A stretch of 20,432 bases of DNA from CAZXCQ01 sp964639275 (GCA_964639275.1 CAZXCQ010000098.1:1-20432), one strand, 5' to 3'; shown: positions 1 through 8,284, counted from the stretch's first letter. The notes: generated by a model from the letters alone, not told the origin. Program-made: numbers and translations.

Positions 1-4
1 CTGA

Positions 5-439
5 CCCAAATCTGGACGCCAATTCTGCGAAGTTATTTCTGCGCAAGCCCTAAGTCTGGTTGGATCACTTGAAAGAGTGGGGGACGAGCCTAATGCCGGT
101 TCTTCAGCCACCGGGAAGAAAGAGCCCCTTTCTACATTGCTGGATTGGGATAAAATCGGGTATGAAAGGGCACTCGCTATTCAGAGATTGGGCCGCGACC
201 CGGATGGCGTGTATGTTTAGGTCAAATACCATTTTGCCTGGAATGTCTTTCGGAGGATACCCCTCTTTTCTCCTCCCAAGGTGTTTTTTGGTTTTATTTA
301 TGATACGTTTCTGAAGTCCAGTGAAATGGTTGATGGGTTTGTCCAGCTCCTCTTCGTGGCTCCGGATCATGTTCATTTGTTTGTGGAATCGACCCGGATA
401 GCGGAATCTGGGATCAAGCCTATTTTGTTGAAACGGTGA
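5..439 (+). pseudogene. Decayed Y1 (HUH/IS200-like) transposase remnant with an in-frame TAG
   Basis: One plus-strand frame is open from just after a TGA at 2-4 to a TGA at 437-439, interrupted only by TAG at 218-220. After the TAG it reads VKYHFAWNVFRRIPLF, then APDHVHLFVES near 370-400. These resemble the N-terminal YHLVW...RR strand and the metal-binding HUH (HVHL) strand of Y1 transposases of the IS200/REP-associated type. The family normally continues into a helix carrying the catalytic Tyr; here the frame stops soon after the HUH motif, so that part is missing. The roughly 70 codons before the TAG are not recognised. No ATG start is visible in the frame. I read it as a dead, truncated element. 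Readthrough of the TAG (pyrrolysine or suppression) is a weak alternative. No terminal hairpins or insertion-site repeats were identified. Confidence 0.5.
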
Positions 440-485
440 ACGAATGAAAGCACTTTCCTTTATACGGCATGACAATAGAGCGTTT

Positions 486-1571
486 ATGATGAAATCCAAT
501 TTCAGTTATCTTCACGGTGGTGTGCCGGGCTCTGATCTAAGGCGACTGGGGTTGCCAGAGCGATCCGTGGTTGATTATAGTGTCAATCTCAATTTTCTGG
601 GACCCCCGGCCATTGTCAGCGAAAAGTGGCCGGAGCTTTTGGAAACGATCCAGGACTACCCGTCGGTTGAAGGGAACGGCATCAGCACCTACTACCAGGA
701 AAGATTCGGGATCGCCCCTGAGAATTTTCTGTCAGGGAGCGGTTCAACCGAAATGATCTACCTGGTACCAAGGGTGCTCAGGTTCGGCCGCGCACTGGTG
801 ATCACCCCTTCGTACCACGACTATGAGCGGGCCTCCGTCCTTGCCGGGGCCTGGGTAGACAGGTTGCACCTTTCCCCTGAAAATGGATTCGCATTTCCAG
901 GCATGGACGTACTAGTAGATGCCATAAAGGAGGCGGATGCCCTATGGATCGGCCGGCCGAATAACCCCACAGGAACCATGTTCCCGAAAAAACTCCTCTT
1001 GGAGGTGGCAACGAGGTTTGAGGAAAAGCTCTTCATCGTTGACGAGGCCTTCATTCAGTTTACTGAGAGATGGCAAGAGGAGACCTTCATTACGGAAAGG
1101 CCGAGGCCAAACATCCTGGTCATCCATTCTCTCACAAAATACTATGCGCTCGCCGGCCTTAGGCTTGGCGGGGTTGTGGGGCCCCAGGCGGTAATCGAAC
1201 GCCTCAGGGTAGCAAAGGAACCCTGGACAGTGAATGGCATAGCAAATAGGATCGGCCCTCTCCTCTTAGAGAGCGAGGATTACGAGCAGGAGACCAATTC
1301 GCTAACGGCAAAGGAACGGGAGCGTCTTTTCACGGCGCTCAAGAACCTGCCCAGTGTTACTGCATTTCCGCCCTCAGCCAATTTTATCCTGTGCCAGTGG
1401 ACCCTGACAGAGGACCTTGACGATCTGATTCGCCATCTTCTTTCAAACGGGATGTACATCAGGGACTGCAGGAACTTCCCGGGGCTGGAGGAGAACTTCT
1501 TCCGTGTGGGACTTCGAACACCAGAGGAAAATGACCGGCTGATTTCCGTGTTGTCTTCCTTTGGCCACTGA
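486..1571 (+). CDS. cobD: Threonine-phosphate decarboxylase CobD (PLP-dependent, cobalamin synthesis)
   Basis: Class I/II fold PLP enzyme of the histidinol-phosphate aminotransferase family. CobD makes (R)-1-amino-2-propanol phosphate, the linker of the B12 nucleotide loop. Counting from the ATG at 486, the family pattern is clear: an N-terminal HGG (10-12), VDYSVNLNFLGPP where CobD has its DFSANINPLG region, NNPTG (159-163), the PLP-contacting Asp in IVDEAF (186), the Schiff-base Lys218 in SLTKYYALAGLRLGG, and the C-terminal carboxylate-binding Arg in FFRVGLRT. At 361 aa the length matches CobD. An upstream in-frame ATG at 444 would add 14 residues that CobD proteins lack; 486 or 489 aligns better, although the ribosome binding site there is weak. 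The next gene is cbiB, whose product uses the CobD product, which favours CobD over HisC. This is the first gene of the B12 operon; no cobalamin riboswitch was recognised upstream. Confidence 0.85.
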   Translation: MMKSNFSYLHGGVPGSDLRRLGLPERSVVDYSVNLNFLGPPAIVSEKWPELLETIQDYPSVEGNGISTYYQERFGIAPENFLSGSGSTEMIYLVPRVLRFGRALVITPSYHDYERASVLAGAWVDRLHLSPENGFAFPGMDVLVDAIKEADALWIGRPNNPTGTMFPKKLLLEVATRFEEKLFIVDEAFIQFTERWQEETFITERPRPNILVIHSLTKYYALAGLRLGGVVGPQAVIERLRVAKEPWTVNGIANRIGPLLLESEDYEQETNSLTAKERERLFTALKNLPSVTAFPPSANFILCQWTLTEDLDDLIRHLLSNGMYIRDCRNFPGLEENFFRVGLRTPEENDRLISVLSSFGH

Positions 1572-1610
1572 TCACAGACCGCTGACCACCGTCATGACCT
1601 ATATTGTATC

Positions 1611-2600
1611 GTGCTAGAAATATTGTCCGTCATTTTTTTTGCGTTTCTCCTCGACCTTCTGATAGGCGATCCCCAATACAGCTACCACCCTGTCAGGATC
1701 ATAGGTCGTGGCGTCACCCTTTTCTCAAAAAGATTGAGACGTATCGGTCTGGAGGGAAAGTGGGGGGGGACACTCCTTGTCCTGATCCTCGAAACACTCA
1801 CCCTGGCCGTGTTTATTCTCATCCACATCGTCCTTCGCGGGCTCCATCCGTTGTGCGGGTTGGGTTTTGACCTTTTTATCTGCTATTCATGTCTTGCCTT
1901 GAGAGATCTTTTCATTCACATAAGACCCGTTATCCAGAGTCTGGAGGCAGGAGATTTGTCCAGGGCGAGAGATGACATTGCCCGGGTGGTGGGACGAGAT
2001 CCCCGGTATCTGGATCGGGAAGGGGTGACCCGGGCGGCGATGGAGACCCTGGCGGAGAACTTTGTCGATGGGTTTCTTTCGCCCCTTTTTTGGTATGCGG
2101 TGGGGGGCGTTGTTGCACTTCTTGCCGGGTACTCCCCGCTCATGCCCGCCCTCTGCCTGATGCTTGCCTTTAAGGTCGCAAGCACACTGGATTCTATGGT
2201 AGGGTATAAGGATCAGGAGTATTCAGAGTTTGGCTGGGCAGGGGCAAGACTCGATGACCTGATGAATTTTCTCCCGGCACGCATCTCTCTTACCATCCTC
2301 TTTCTGGGGGCATGGGTTGGCGGGCTTAATCCAATGGATGGACTCAGGGTGGCCTTGCGGGACAGGCTCAAACACGAATCGCCAAACGCCGCTCATGCCG
2401 AGAGCTTTACAGCCGGTGTGTTTCATCTGCGTCTCGGGGGCCCCACCACATATTCTTACGGCCACAAGATCAAGCCCTGGTTGGGAGATGGGGATGGGGT
2501 GCCCGGACCGGTACATATCCGGAAAATGACCGGTCTTGTCAATCGATCGGCCTGGATTGCCCTGTTCGGAACCATGGGCGCATTGGCCCTTGCGGCCTGA
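1611..2600 (+). CDS. cbiB: Adenosylcobinamide-phosphate synthase CbiB (membrane)
   Basis: Integral membrane enzyme that joins aminopropanol (phosphate) to adenosylcobyric acid. The N-terminus has the family signature DLLIGDP followed by HPVRIIG (residues 15-32). Further on come the conserved DREGVTRAAMETLAENFVDG-type segment, AFKVASTLDSMVGYKD, and the C-terminal SPNAAHAES with the GG..YG/HKIKPW region, all typical of CbiB. At 329 aa the length is normal. Translation starts at GTG 1611, because no ATG lies in frame upstream and the start matches the family N-terminus (MLEILSVIFFAFLLDLLIGDP). A clear Shine-Dalgarno is not visible, so translation may be coupled to cobD, 39 bases upstream. Several hydrophobic segments fit a polytopic inner-membrane protein. 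Confidence 0.92.
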   Translation: MLEILSVIFFAFLLDLLIGDPQYSYHPVRIIGRGVTLFSKRLRRIGLEGKWGGTLLVLILETLTLAVFILIHIVLRGLHPLCGLGFDLFICYSCLALRDLFIHIRPVIQSLEAGDLSRARDDIARVVGRDPRYLDREGVTRAAMETLAENFVDGFLSPLFWYAVGGVVALLAGYSPLMPALCLMLAFKVASTLDSMVGYKDQEYSEFGWAGARLDDLMNFLPARISLTILFLGAWVGGLNPMDGLRVALRDRLKHESPNAAHAESFTAGVFHLRLGGPTTYSYGHKIKPWLGDGDGVPGPVHIRKMTGLVNRSAWIALFGTMGALALAA

Positions 2601-2642
2601 AGGGGCGAGAAAGGTGTTTGTCCCTTTGAATCAGGATATTCA

Positions 2643-3524
2643 ATGAAAACGGTCTTTGTTCTCTTCTGTAGCGCTGGACGTGTCCCCGTTTTATTCTTTC
2701 TGGGGGGACTTCTTGGCGTCTTTATGTTCAGTGACGGTGCAAACGCCGGGGATTATCCCAAGAGGATGGTCTCCCTTGCCCCGACGGTCACGGAAAACAT
2801 CTATCTCCTGGGGGCCGGGGACAGGCTCATCGCAGATACCACCTACTGTGAGGTCCCTCCCGAGGCAAGAGATAAGGAGAAGGTCGGGACGGTTATCCAG
2901 GCAAACATAGAAAAGATTATCAGCCTCAATCCGGATCTTGTCCTCGTCAGCTCCCTCGCGAGACCGAGACAGCTCCGGAAATTGGAGAGTCTGGGGATTC
3001 CGGTGGCGCGTTTTGACTACCCCAGGAGTTTTGAAGAGATCTGCCGGCACTTTCTGAGACTGGGGGAGATCACCGGGGAGCGGGATAAGGCAGAGAAGAT
3101 CATCGTTGATACGAAAAGGCAGGTCGCCAAAATCAGGGAAAAAACAAAGGGATTGCCCAGGAAAAAGGTCTTTATACAGATCGGTATCAAGCCGCTTTTT
3201 ACCGTAACAAAGGATTCATTCCTGAATGACTATATCGAGTTTGGCGGGGGGACAAACATTGCGGTCCATGCCAGGTCAGGGGTATACAGCAGGGAAAAGG
3301 TCCTGGAATTGGGTCCGGACGTGATCATCATCACGACCATGGGCATAGCCGGGGAGAAGGAAAAGGAAAACTGGATGAAATTCCGGACGATCGCCGCCGT
3401 CAAAGACAATAACATTCACATTGTTGATCCTGACAAGATTTGCAGCCCCACACCGGTCACCTTTGTCGAGGCCTTAAAGGAGATAGCGGGAATAATCCAC
3501 CCGGAGATTTTGTCCACGAACTAA
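2643..3524 (+). CDS. btuF: Periplasmic corrinoid-binding protein of an ABC importer (BtuF type)
   Basis: Helical-backbone substrate-binding protein (TroA/BtuF/FepB superfamily) that hands ligand to the BtuC-BtuD permease. It has a long hydrophobic N-terminal signal peptide with likely cleavage after ANA (residue 35). The mature domain begins PKRMVSLAPTVTENIYLLGAGDRLIADTTYC, which is the classic first lobe, followed by NIEKIISLNPDLVLVSS and the second-lobe phrase LELGPDVIIITTMG. The family does not distinguish vitamin B12 from ferric siderophore or haem by these motifs alone; cobD and cbiB immediately upstream make corrinoid the best guess. At 293 aa the size is usual. The signal peptide lacks a lipobox, so the protein is probably soluble in the periplasm. 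No TonB-dependent BtuB receptor lies in the window. Confidence 0.8.
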   Translation: MKTVFVLFCSAGRVPVLFFLGGLLGVFMFSDGANAGDYPKRMVSLAPTVTENIYLLGAGDRLIADTTYCEVPPEARDKEKVGTVIQANIEKIISLNPDLVLVSSLARPRQLRKLESLGIPVARFDYPRSFEEICRHFLRLGEITGERDKAEKIIVDTKRQVAKIREKTKGLPRKKVFIQIGIKPLFTVTKDSFLNDYIEFGGGTNIAVHARSGVYSREKVLELGPDVIIITTMGIAGEKEKENWMKFRTIAAVKDNNIHIVDPDKICSPTPVTFVEALKEIAGIIHPEILSTN

Positions 3525-3525
3525 G

Positions 3526-4536
3526 ATGATAACGAAGAAGATAAACAGATGGTTGATTGTCCTTCTGATACTCCTTGTCCTGCTGGTGTTTATCTCGGTA
3601 TTTTCATTATGTGTTGGCTCCGCAGGGATACCCCTCAAAAAGATATTCAGGATTATTTCAGAGGGAGAAGGCACCGCCGAATACAGCATCCTCTTTGACA
3701 TCAGGTTACCGAGGATTCTTCTGGGTCTTGCCATCGGAGGGGCCTTGAGTCTTGCGGGAACCATTTTGCAGGGTATGTTCCGAAATCCGCTTGTTGAACC
3801 GTACACATTGGGCATATCGGGCGGTGCTTCACTGGGGGTATGCATCAACATCATATTTAAGTGGTATCTGGTCATCGGTGTCCTTGCCTATCCCCTTTCA
3901 GGGTTCTTGGGTGCCGTATTTGTAATCATACTGGTCTATACCTTGAGCCTCAAAAAGGGGATCCTGAAGATCCATGGGATGCTGCTCACAGGCGTAATGA
4001 TCAGCTTTATTTCATCATCACTGGTTATGCTGCTCATGGCGGTGTCACGCACTGAGGATCTCCACAGTATCGTCTTCTGGATCATGGGGTCTCTGGATGA
4101 ACCCAACAGGGTCCTGATAAAGACCGCCCTCTGGGGGGCCCTGGGCGGATTGGTGTTCTCATATTTCTTCTCCCTTGATCTCAATGCGCTCGCCCTGGGT
4201 GAGGAAGAAGCGGTCCATCTGGGAATCAATGTCCCGAGGACAAAACGGACCCTGTTCCTGATTGCCTCGATCCTCACGGGTTTTAGTGTATCGGTGGCCG
4301 GCATTATCGGGTTTGTAGGGCTTGTGGTTCCCCATTTTATGCGGATGATCATCGGGACAGACCATCGGGTCCTCTTCCTGGGCTCCTTTTTGGCAGGGGC
4401 GTGTTTCTTGATTCTCTGTGATACCCTTGCGCGCACGGTAATTGCGCCGCTTGAGCTGCCGGTTGGCGTCATCACCGGAATAATCGGCGGTATTGTATTT
4501 ATTTACGCCCTGACAAAAAGACAGGTCCTGCTATGA
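3526..4536 (+). CDS. btuC: Corrinoid/iron-chelate ABC transporter permease, FecCD family (BtuC type)
   Basis: Inner-membrane permease of the FecCD family, expected to form a homodimer with about ten helices per subunit. Diagnostic stretches are RLPRILLGLAIGGALSLAG, then MFRNPLVEPYTLGISGGASLG near residues 85-110. The cytoplasmic coupling-helix region is GEEEAVHLGINV, and the C-terminal half has GIIGFVGLVVPHFMRMIIG and DTLARTVIAPLELPVGVITGIIG. At 336 aa it is full length. It starts one base after the btuF stop and its own stop overlaps the btuD start (ATGA), so the three genes are almost certainly translated from one message. Substrate is inferred from context (B12 genes upstream), not from the sequence of this subunit. 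Confidence 0.87.
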   Translation: MITKKINRWLIVLLILLVLLVFISVFSLCVGSAGIPLKKIFRIISEGEGTAEYSILFDIRLPRILLGLAIGGALSLAGTILQGMFRNPLVEPYTLGISGGASLGVCINIIFKWYLVIGVLAYPLSGFLGAVFVIILVYTLSLKKGILKIHGMLLTGVMISFISSSLVMLLMAVSRTEDLHSIVFWIMGSLDEPNRVLIKTALWGALGGLVFSYFFSLDLNALALGEEEAVHLGINVPRTKRTLFLIASILTGFSVSVAGIIGFVGLVVPHFMRMIIGTDHRVLFLGSFLAGACFLILCDTLARTVIAPLELPVGVITGIIGGIVFIYALTKRQVLL

Positions 4537-5324
4537 CGACAAAAGAGGCACTCCTCAAGGTAGAAGACCTCTTTGCGGGTTACGGGGAAGCGGTTGTCCT
4601 TCATGATATCGGCTATAGTGTCTCCAAAGGCGAGTTGGTCGGCATCATCGGACCAAATGGATCTGGAAAGACAACGCTCCTCCGGGCGATCACACGTATC
4701 CTCAGACCACATAAGGGGGAGATATATATTGATGGCAAAAACATCTGGAAGATCTCCTTAAAGGAGCTTTCACAGGTGGTGGCTGTGAGCGCCCAGGTCA
4801 TGGATCCGGTCCTGACCAGTGTTGAGGAGTATATTCTCCTGGGGAGGCTGCCCTATTACCGGAAATATCAGTTCTTTGAGACAAGAAATGACGAGGCCAT
4901 AGTAGAAAAATATATGAAGCTGACAGACACCTTCAGACTCAAAGACTCATTGATGACCGAACTGAGCGGGGGGGAAAGACAGCTGGCCTCCATCGCCCGT
5001 GCCCTCGCCCAGGAGCCGTTGCTGCTGTTGCTGGACGAACCCACTTCCCATCTGGACATTACCCATCAGGCGCAGATCCTGGCGCTGATCAGGAGACTCA
5101 ACCGGGATCTGGGGCTCACCGTCCTCATGGTCCTTCATGATCTGAATCTGGCGAGTGAATATTGCAGCAGGCTGCTCCTCCTCAATAACGGTTCCATTTA
5201 CAGACTCGGGACACCCGAGGAGGTCCTGACATACCGGACCATTGAAGAGGTTTACAGGACAGTGGTGATTGTCGAGAAAAACCCTCTTTCCGGTAAGCCA
5301 CATGTCTTTCTGGCCCCGCCCTAA
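4533..5324 (+). CDS. btuD: Corrinoid/iron-chelate ABC transporter ATP-binding protein (BtuD type)
   Basis: Cytoplasmic ATPase that powers the BtuC-type permease. All nucleotide-binding motifs are intact: Walker A GPNGSGKTT (40-48), Q-loop near Q88 in VSAQVMDP, ABC signature LSGGERQ (144-150), Walker B LLLLLDEP (163-170), D-loop SHLD and switch histidine in VLHDLN (around 202). The length of 263 aa and the sequence style (EDLFAGYGEAVVLHDIGYSV) are typical of the FepC/BtuD/HmuV group. The start overlaps the btuC stop by four bases. It is the last gene of the plus-strand operon; the next gene converges from the other strand 63 bases on, and no convincing terminator was found in that gap. Confidence 0.88.
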   Translation: MTTKEALLKVEDLFAGYGEAVVLHDIGYSVSKGELVGIIGPNGSGKTTLLRAITRILRPHKGEIYIDGKNIWKISLKELSQVVAVSAQVMDPVLTSVEEYILLGRLPYYRKYQFFETRNDEAIVEKYMKLTDTFRLKDSLMTELSGGERQLASIARALAQEPLLLLLDEPTSHLDITHQAQILALIRRLNRDLGLTVLMVLHDLNLASEYCSRLLLLNNGSIYRLGTPEEVLTYRTIEEVYRTVVIVEKNPLSGKPHVFLAPP

Positions 5325-5387
5325 CTCTCTTTTTCAGGGCCCTCAGATTCGTGCCCGGCCTGGTGGAACGAGTCAGGGGAAACTTCG

Positions 5388-5876
5388 TTAAGGATAGTCG
5401 AAGTTTACGATATAGATATTGTTTCCCAAGGGGATCCAGACCCTTAGGCGAAAGGAAGAGAGATCTTTGAGCCAGTCTTCCTGAACAGTGTAGTTGTTTA
5501 CAGGAGGCTGACGGTTTCCGACCACTCGATAAGATGAAAAATACCACAGCGGGGCCGGGGGATACCAGAAGCTAAACTCGTGCAACTTGCCGTCAGGGCC
5601 CTTTAGCGTGGCCTTTAACCTGTCCTCCCGGAGAAGCTTGATAGGGCTCTGGTTTTGGTCAAGAAAGATCACTCTGAGGAGTCCCTGGGACGAACGATAT
5701 TCAGCCTTCACGTAATATGCTCTCGTCTCGTCTCCGATCGGGCGGGGATCTCCAAAGGCATAGGTTTGGCCTCCCTCCACGGCCGGAACCTCAACCGTCT
5801 TCATGGGTGCGCAGCCCCAGCAGGGTATCAGAACAAGAATGATTGTTACTATCCAATGCCTTTTCGATAGAATCAT
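5388..5876 (-). CDS. Small exported protein, probable lipoprotein, unknown function
   Basis: A 162-residue protein with an N-terminal basic stretch, a hydrophobic segment (residues 9-18) and a Cys at 22 in PCWGCAP. This looks like a lipoprotein signal, but the -3 residue is Cys rather than Leu/Val, so lipidation is likely rather than certain. The mature part is rich in Tyr/Trp and Pro, with FSFWYPPAPLWYFSSYRVVG in the middle and alternating beta-strand-like segments; I recognise no family. The start at 5876 is well supported by AGGAG six bases upstream. It lies 86 bases downstream of the LbtU-type porin gene on the same strand and is probably the last gene of that transcript. This suggests, by inference only, an outer-membrane or periplasmic partner in metal uptake. 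Confidence 0.7.
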   Translation of the reverse strand: MILSKRHWIVTIILVLIPCWGCAPMKTVEVPAVEGGQTYAFGDPRPIGDETRAYYVKAEYRSSQGLLRVIFLDQNQSPIKLLREDRLKATLKGPDGKLHEFSFWYPPAPLWYFSSYRVVGNRQPPVNNYTVQEDWLKDLSSFRLRVWIPLGNNIYIVNFDYP

Positions 5877-5962
5877 CAGTTTCTCCTGTCGTTAGAATCG
5901 CGTTTTCCTCGCTTTGGGCTGTTCGCAGGCATAGACCCTTGGGACGGGCCCTTTTAGAGGGA

Positions 5963-7231
5963 TCAGAACTCGAGGGAGATCTGTCCAAATACCATGTCTC
6001 GCGAATCCCTCCCCTCCCTGTCTTGGCTGTCGAACTGGTCGTGGAAGTAACCCAGGGAAGCGATTAACCCTGAATAAATGGCCTGATTGAGACCTATCCC
6101 ATATCGCGCCTTCGGGTAGCCCAGGTCTTCGGTCTGGTTGGAACCCGAATATTTCAGTACAATTTCCAGATCTCGGCCCCAATTATAATTGTAGCCCGCC
6201 TCCACGTTCCAGACCATGGGTCTTGCCCCGTGGCCGGCCCATGTGGCGATTTCATTCGGTGCGAAGGCCTTTAGAGCGGTCATGTACTCCATATCCAGGA
6301 AGAAATTGGAATAAGACAGACTCACATAGGCGTCAAAGCCTCCCACATAATCCTCTATCTCATGAATTCCTTTCTTGTGCAAGAACTCTGTGAGGCCGTC
6401 CGAAGTGGCAAGGTTCGAAATATAGGAGGCGCCAATCATTCCCTTAAATCCTTTTTGGCGCTCAAAGCGGTATCGCGCGTCAAACCCAAAGGATCGAATT
6501 TTGTTCTCATCGCCAATCTTCTGCATATCCCCGTTAAAAACGTATCCAGACAGGAGAAGGCCCGCATAGTCCAAACCGAGGAGGGCTGCCTTAGCCCTTG
6601 TCTGTCCCAAAATCAAGGTCAAAGGCTCATCTACCAGCGGCTTGTCGGGAAAGTGGGTGAGCAACGCTCCGAAAGGGACATAGAAGGCCCCTCCTGAACC
6701 ATAGAGGGGAAACTTGTTTGGGTTTCCCAGGGTGATCATGCCCACATCCAGTCTTACACCGGACTCATCAATGCCTGCCGCAAAGGTGGGATCCTCATAT
6801 TTAAAGATGATGCCCCCGTTGATCCAATCGGCAAGTACCGCGTCAACACCCAATTGCGCTGTCGTCAGGTTGAGGTCGCTTTGGCGGGTGTGGCCTCCCT
6901 TTCTCATATCGGTCCTTGCCCACACGCCGCCGAATTCAAGGAGACCGCTCAGGCGAATGTGTTCCTGCAGGTATTGCAAGGGACCGCCTGCGGCCTTCAT
7001 CTCTTCAATGACCTTTGGCATATCGTCTCTCTTTACGGTCTCTTTCTCAATCTTTTTGATCTTCTGTTCCTTCTGGGTAAGGGCCTCCTCAAGGACTTGA
7101 ATCCGCTCTTTCAAGGCCTTGAGTTCCTTTCTGATTTCTTCTTTACTCATCCCCTGGCACCAAGCTGAACAAGGGAAAAAGACCCTGGCGCTCAAAAGTG
7201 CCACAATAAGGACGGCCGACCAGCTTTTCAT
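5963..7231 (-). CDS. Outer-membrane beta-barrel porin, LbtU (siderophore porin) type
   Basis: A 422-residue exported outer-membrane protein. It has a signal peptide (residues 1 to about 27), then a charged heptad-like helix (about 29-66, rich in Glu/Lys/Leu) predicted to form a coiled coil. After this comes a long alternating barrel region ending in the canonical C-terminal aromatic (GQISLEF) recognised by the Bam machinery. Segments such as HIRLSGLLEFGGVW and DLNLTTAQLGVDA with coiled coil plus barrel match the LbtU family, named for a Legionella siderophore receptor that works without TonB. The reading frame is open back to 7282, but the ATG at 7231 has AGGAGG five bases upstream and gives a clean signal peptide, so it is the start. 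It follows the DUF4198 gene by 31 bases. By position it may be the outer-membrane entry point for nickel/cobalt or a chelate; that is inference. Confidence 0.78.
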   Translation of the reverse strand: MKSWSAVLIVALLSARVFFPCSAWCQGMSKEEIRKELKALKERIQVLEEALTQKEQKIKKIEKETVKRDDMPKVIEEMKAAGGPLQYLQEHIRLSGLLEFGGVWARTDMRKGGHTRQSDLNLTTAQLGVDAVLADWINGGIIFKYEDPTFAAGIDESGVRLDVGMITLGNPNKFPLYGSGGAFYVPFGALLTHFPDKPLVDEPLTLILGQTRAKAALLGLDYAGLLLSGYVFNGDMQKIGDENKIRSFGFDARYRFERQKGFKGMIGASYISNLATSDGLTEFLHKKGIHEIEDYVGGFDAYVSLSYSNFFLDMEYMTALKAFAPNEIATWAGHGARPMVWNVEAGYNYNWGRDLEIVLKYSGSNQTEDLGYPKARYGIGLNQAIYSGLIASLGYFHDQFDSQDREGRDSRDMVFGQISLEF

Positions 7232-7262
7232 CTTTCCTCCTCTTCTCCCAGACCGCAAAACA

Positions 7263-8039
7263 TCATTTCTCATGCCAGTCATGGAATCTCACCCAGATCA
7301 CAGCACCAAGCTCCACCTCTTTTTCCTCACCATTGTGTTTGATCTTTTCCTTCGCCGTGTTCAACCCAGCAAAGCCCCACCACCCGGCCTTCGGCACACC
7401 ATAGGTGAAGACGCCGTTTTTGTCCGCCTTGATGATCTGGGTAGACATGTATTCGGTGGGTGCTTGCGCTTTCCCCTCCTGATTGTAGTATTCCACTTCC
7501 ACTTCAGCATAAGGGACCGGCTTGCCCTCCAGCTTCACGATTCCCTGGAAAACATTCCCGGCATAGAGCCCAAATGGTCTTGCCAAGGGGACAATCTCTG
7601 TCTTTAGACCCAATTCCGCATCCCATCCTTCATCATCCCCGAAGGCCGTTATCACGGTTTTGGCATAATGGACGATAAAGCTGTCCTCAGCCAGCTCCCA
7701 GTAAGGCCTTGGTTCCACAAAAAAAGTGTAAGTGCCCGGTTTTCTTACCCTGTAAGTGGTTTCCCAGGCCGGCTGTCCCATGACTCTGGTTTGTTTCAAG
7801 CTGTCCAATAGGTTGGCTCTTTTCCCTTCTGTCATGACCGCAAAAACCATGGGTTTTTCCATAACCATGCCCACCCGCTCAAAGGGATGGGAAAAGGAAA
7901 GGGTTATTGTGATATCCCTCTTGTTCCCTTGCGTGATCATGCTGTCCGAAGGGATGATCATGCCAAAGTGGGCGACTGCCACATGAGTAGAAAACGGGAA
8001 AAACAGTGCCAAAACACAGATAACCAACCCTCTTTTCAT
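7263..8039 (-). CDS. nikK: DUF4198-family periplasmic nickel/cobalt uptake protein (NikK-like)
   Basis: A 258-residue exported protein of the DUF4198 family, found with ECF-type nickel/cobalt importers and called NikK in NikMLKQO systems. The signal peptide ends AVA just before HFGMIIPS, so cleavage would leave a mature N-terminal His (His24). The body is beta-rich (DITITLSFSHPFERVG, GTYTFFVEPRPYWE) and ends in an Ig/transthyretin-like repeat (GKPVPYAEVEVEYYN...). The C-terminus WVRFHDWHEK adds two His. The start is supported by AAGGAGGT seven bases upstream. It is the first gene of the minus-strand arm, divergent from cbiM. Its leader contains a sigma-70-like promoter, two hairpins and a terminator (see separate entries), so expression is probably set by attenuation. 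Whether nickel or cobalt is carried cannot be decided from this protein. Confidence 0.78.
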   Translation of the reverse strand: MKRGLVICVLALFFPFSTHVAVAHFGMIIPSDSMITQGNKRDITITLSFSHPFERVGMVMEKPMVFAVMTEGKRANLLDSLKQTRVMGQPAWETTYRVRKPGTYTFFVEPRPYWELAEDSFIVHYAKTVITAFGDDEGWDAELGLKTEIVPLARPFGLYAGNVFQGIVKLEGKPVPYAEVEVEYYNQEGKAQAPTEYMSTQIIKADKNGVFTYGVPKAGWWGFAGLNTAKEKIKHNGEEKEVELGAVIWVRFHDWHEK

Positions 8040-8069
8040 TGCTCTTACCTCCTTATTTGGTCCTGGGTT

Positions 8070-8130
8070 AAAATAAAAAGGCCACGAACACCTGGAGGGG
8101 CTTTCAAGACCCTCTCGGCCTTCGTGGCCT
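8070..8130 (-). terminator. Leader terminator/attenuator upstream of the DUF4198 gene
   Basis: Perfect 10-bp inverted repeat AGGCCACGAA (8079-8088) and TTCGTGGCCT (8121-8130), with an inner GAGGG/CCCTC stem (8095-8099 with 8110-8114). Read on the minus strand the hairpin is followed at once by TTTTTATTTT. It lies between the predicted promoter (8188-8216) and the start codon at 8039, so it would stop transcription before the gene unless prevented. The first-transcribed arm can instead form a small hairpin GGCC-ACGAA-GGCC (8117-8129), mutually exclusive with the terminator. Confidence 0.75.
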
Positions 8131-8184
8131 GAAAACGGATGGATGATATAGAATGTGATTCAGGTTTCGTACCTGAAACTGACT
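8117..8184 (-). promoter_or_regulatory. Two-hairpin leader element (minus arm) with ACGAA loops
   Basis: Reading the minus strand from the predicted start near 8184, hairpin 1 is TTCAGGT-ACGAA-ACCTGAA (8177 to 8159, 7 bp). After 29 nt comes hairpin 2, GGCC-ACGAA-GGCC (8129 to 8117), which shares bases with the terminator. Both are preceded by TTTCAGG or TTTTCAGG and have the identical ACGAA loop. The same plan is seen in the divergent cbiM leader. The DNA of hairpin 1 overlaps another dyad, GTTTC-N6-GAAAC (8164-8179), so a protein operator at this position is an alternative. I could not match it to a known riboswitch by eye. Confidence 0.5.
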
Positions 8185-8187
8185 CCC

Positions 8188-8216
8188 TTTCTAGCCAAGC
8201 TGTGAAGGTTTGTCAA
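8188..8216 (-). promoter_or_regulatory. Sigma-70-type promoter for the DUF4198-porin-lipoprotein arm
   Basis: On the minus strand, TTGACA (8216-8211) is a perfect -35 box, separated by 17 bases from TAGAAA (8193-8188), a 4/6 match to the -10 box. The start of transcription would fall near 8180-8184, giving a leader of about 145 nt. The -35 boxes of this promoter and the divergent one are about 31 bases apart. Confidence 0.6.
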
Positions 8217-8247
8217 CGGGTTTTATCCCTCCTCTCCCAAATTCTAG

Positions 8248-8277
8248 TTGACTCTCAGAACACAAATGACTAATAAT
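8248..8277 (+). promoter_or_regulatory. Sigma-70-type promoter for the cbiM-nikL-cbiQ-cbiO arm
   Basis: TTGACT (8248-8253, 5/6 match to the -35 box), an 18-base spacer and AATAAT (8272-8277, 5/6 match to the -10 box). Transcription would start near 8284, giving a leader of about 185 nt before the cbiM ATG at 8469. No competing promoter of similar quality was seen between 8284 and 8468. Confidence 0.5.
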
Positions 8278-8284
8278 CACACTG

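Noticed and set aside
104..499. 131-codon minus-strand frame
   Set aside because: Antisense to the transposase-like remnant; the plus-strand reading has HUH-family motifs while this has none.
3936..4475. 179-codon minus-strand frame
   Set aside because: Shadow of btuC; the plus strand encodes an unmistakable FecCD permease here.
7119..7607. 162-codon plus-strand frame
   Set aside because: Antisense to the DUF4198 and porin genes; no motif and no ribosome binding site.
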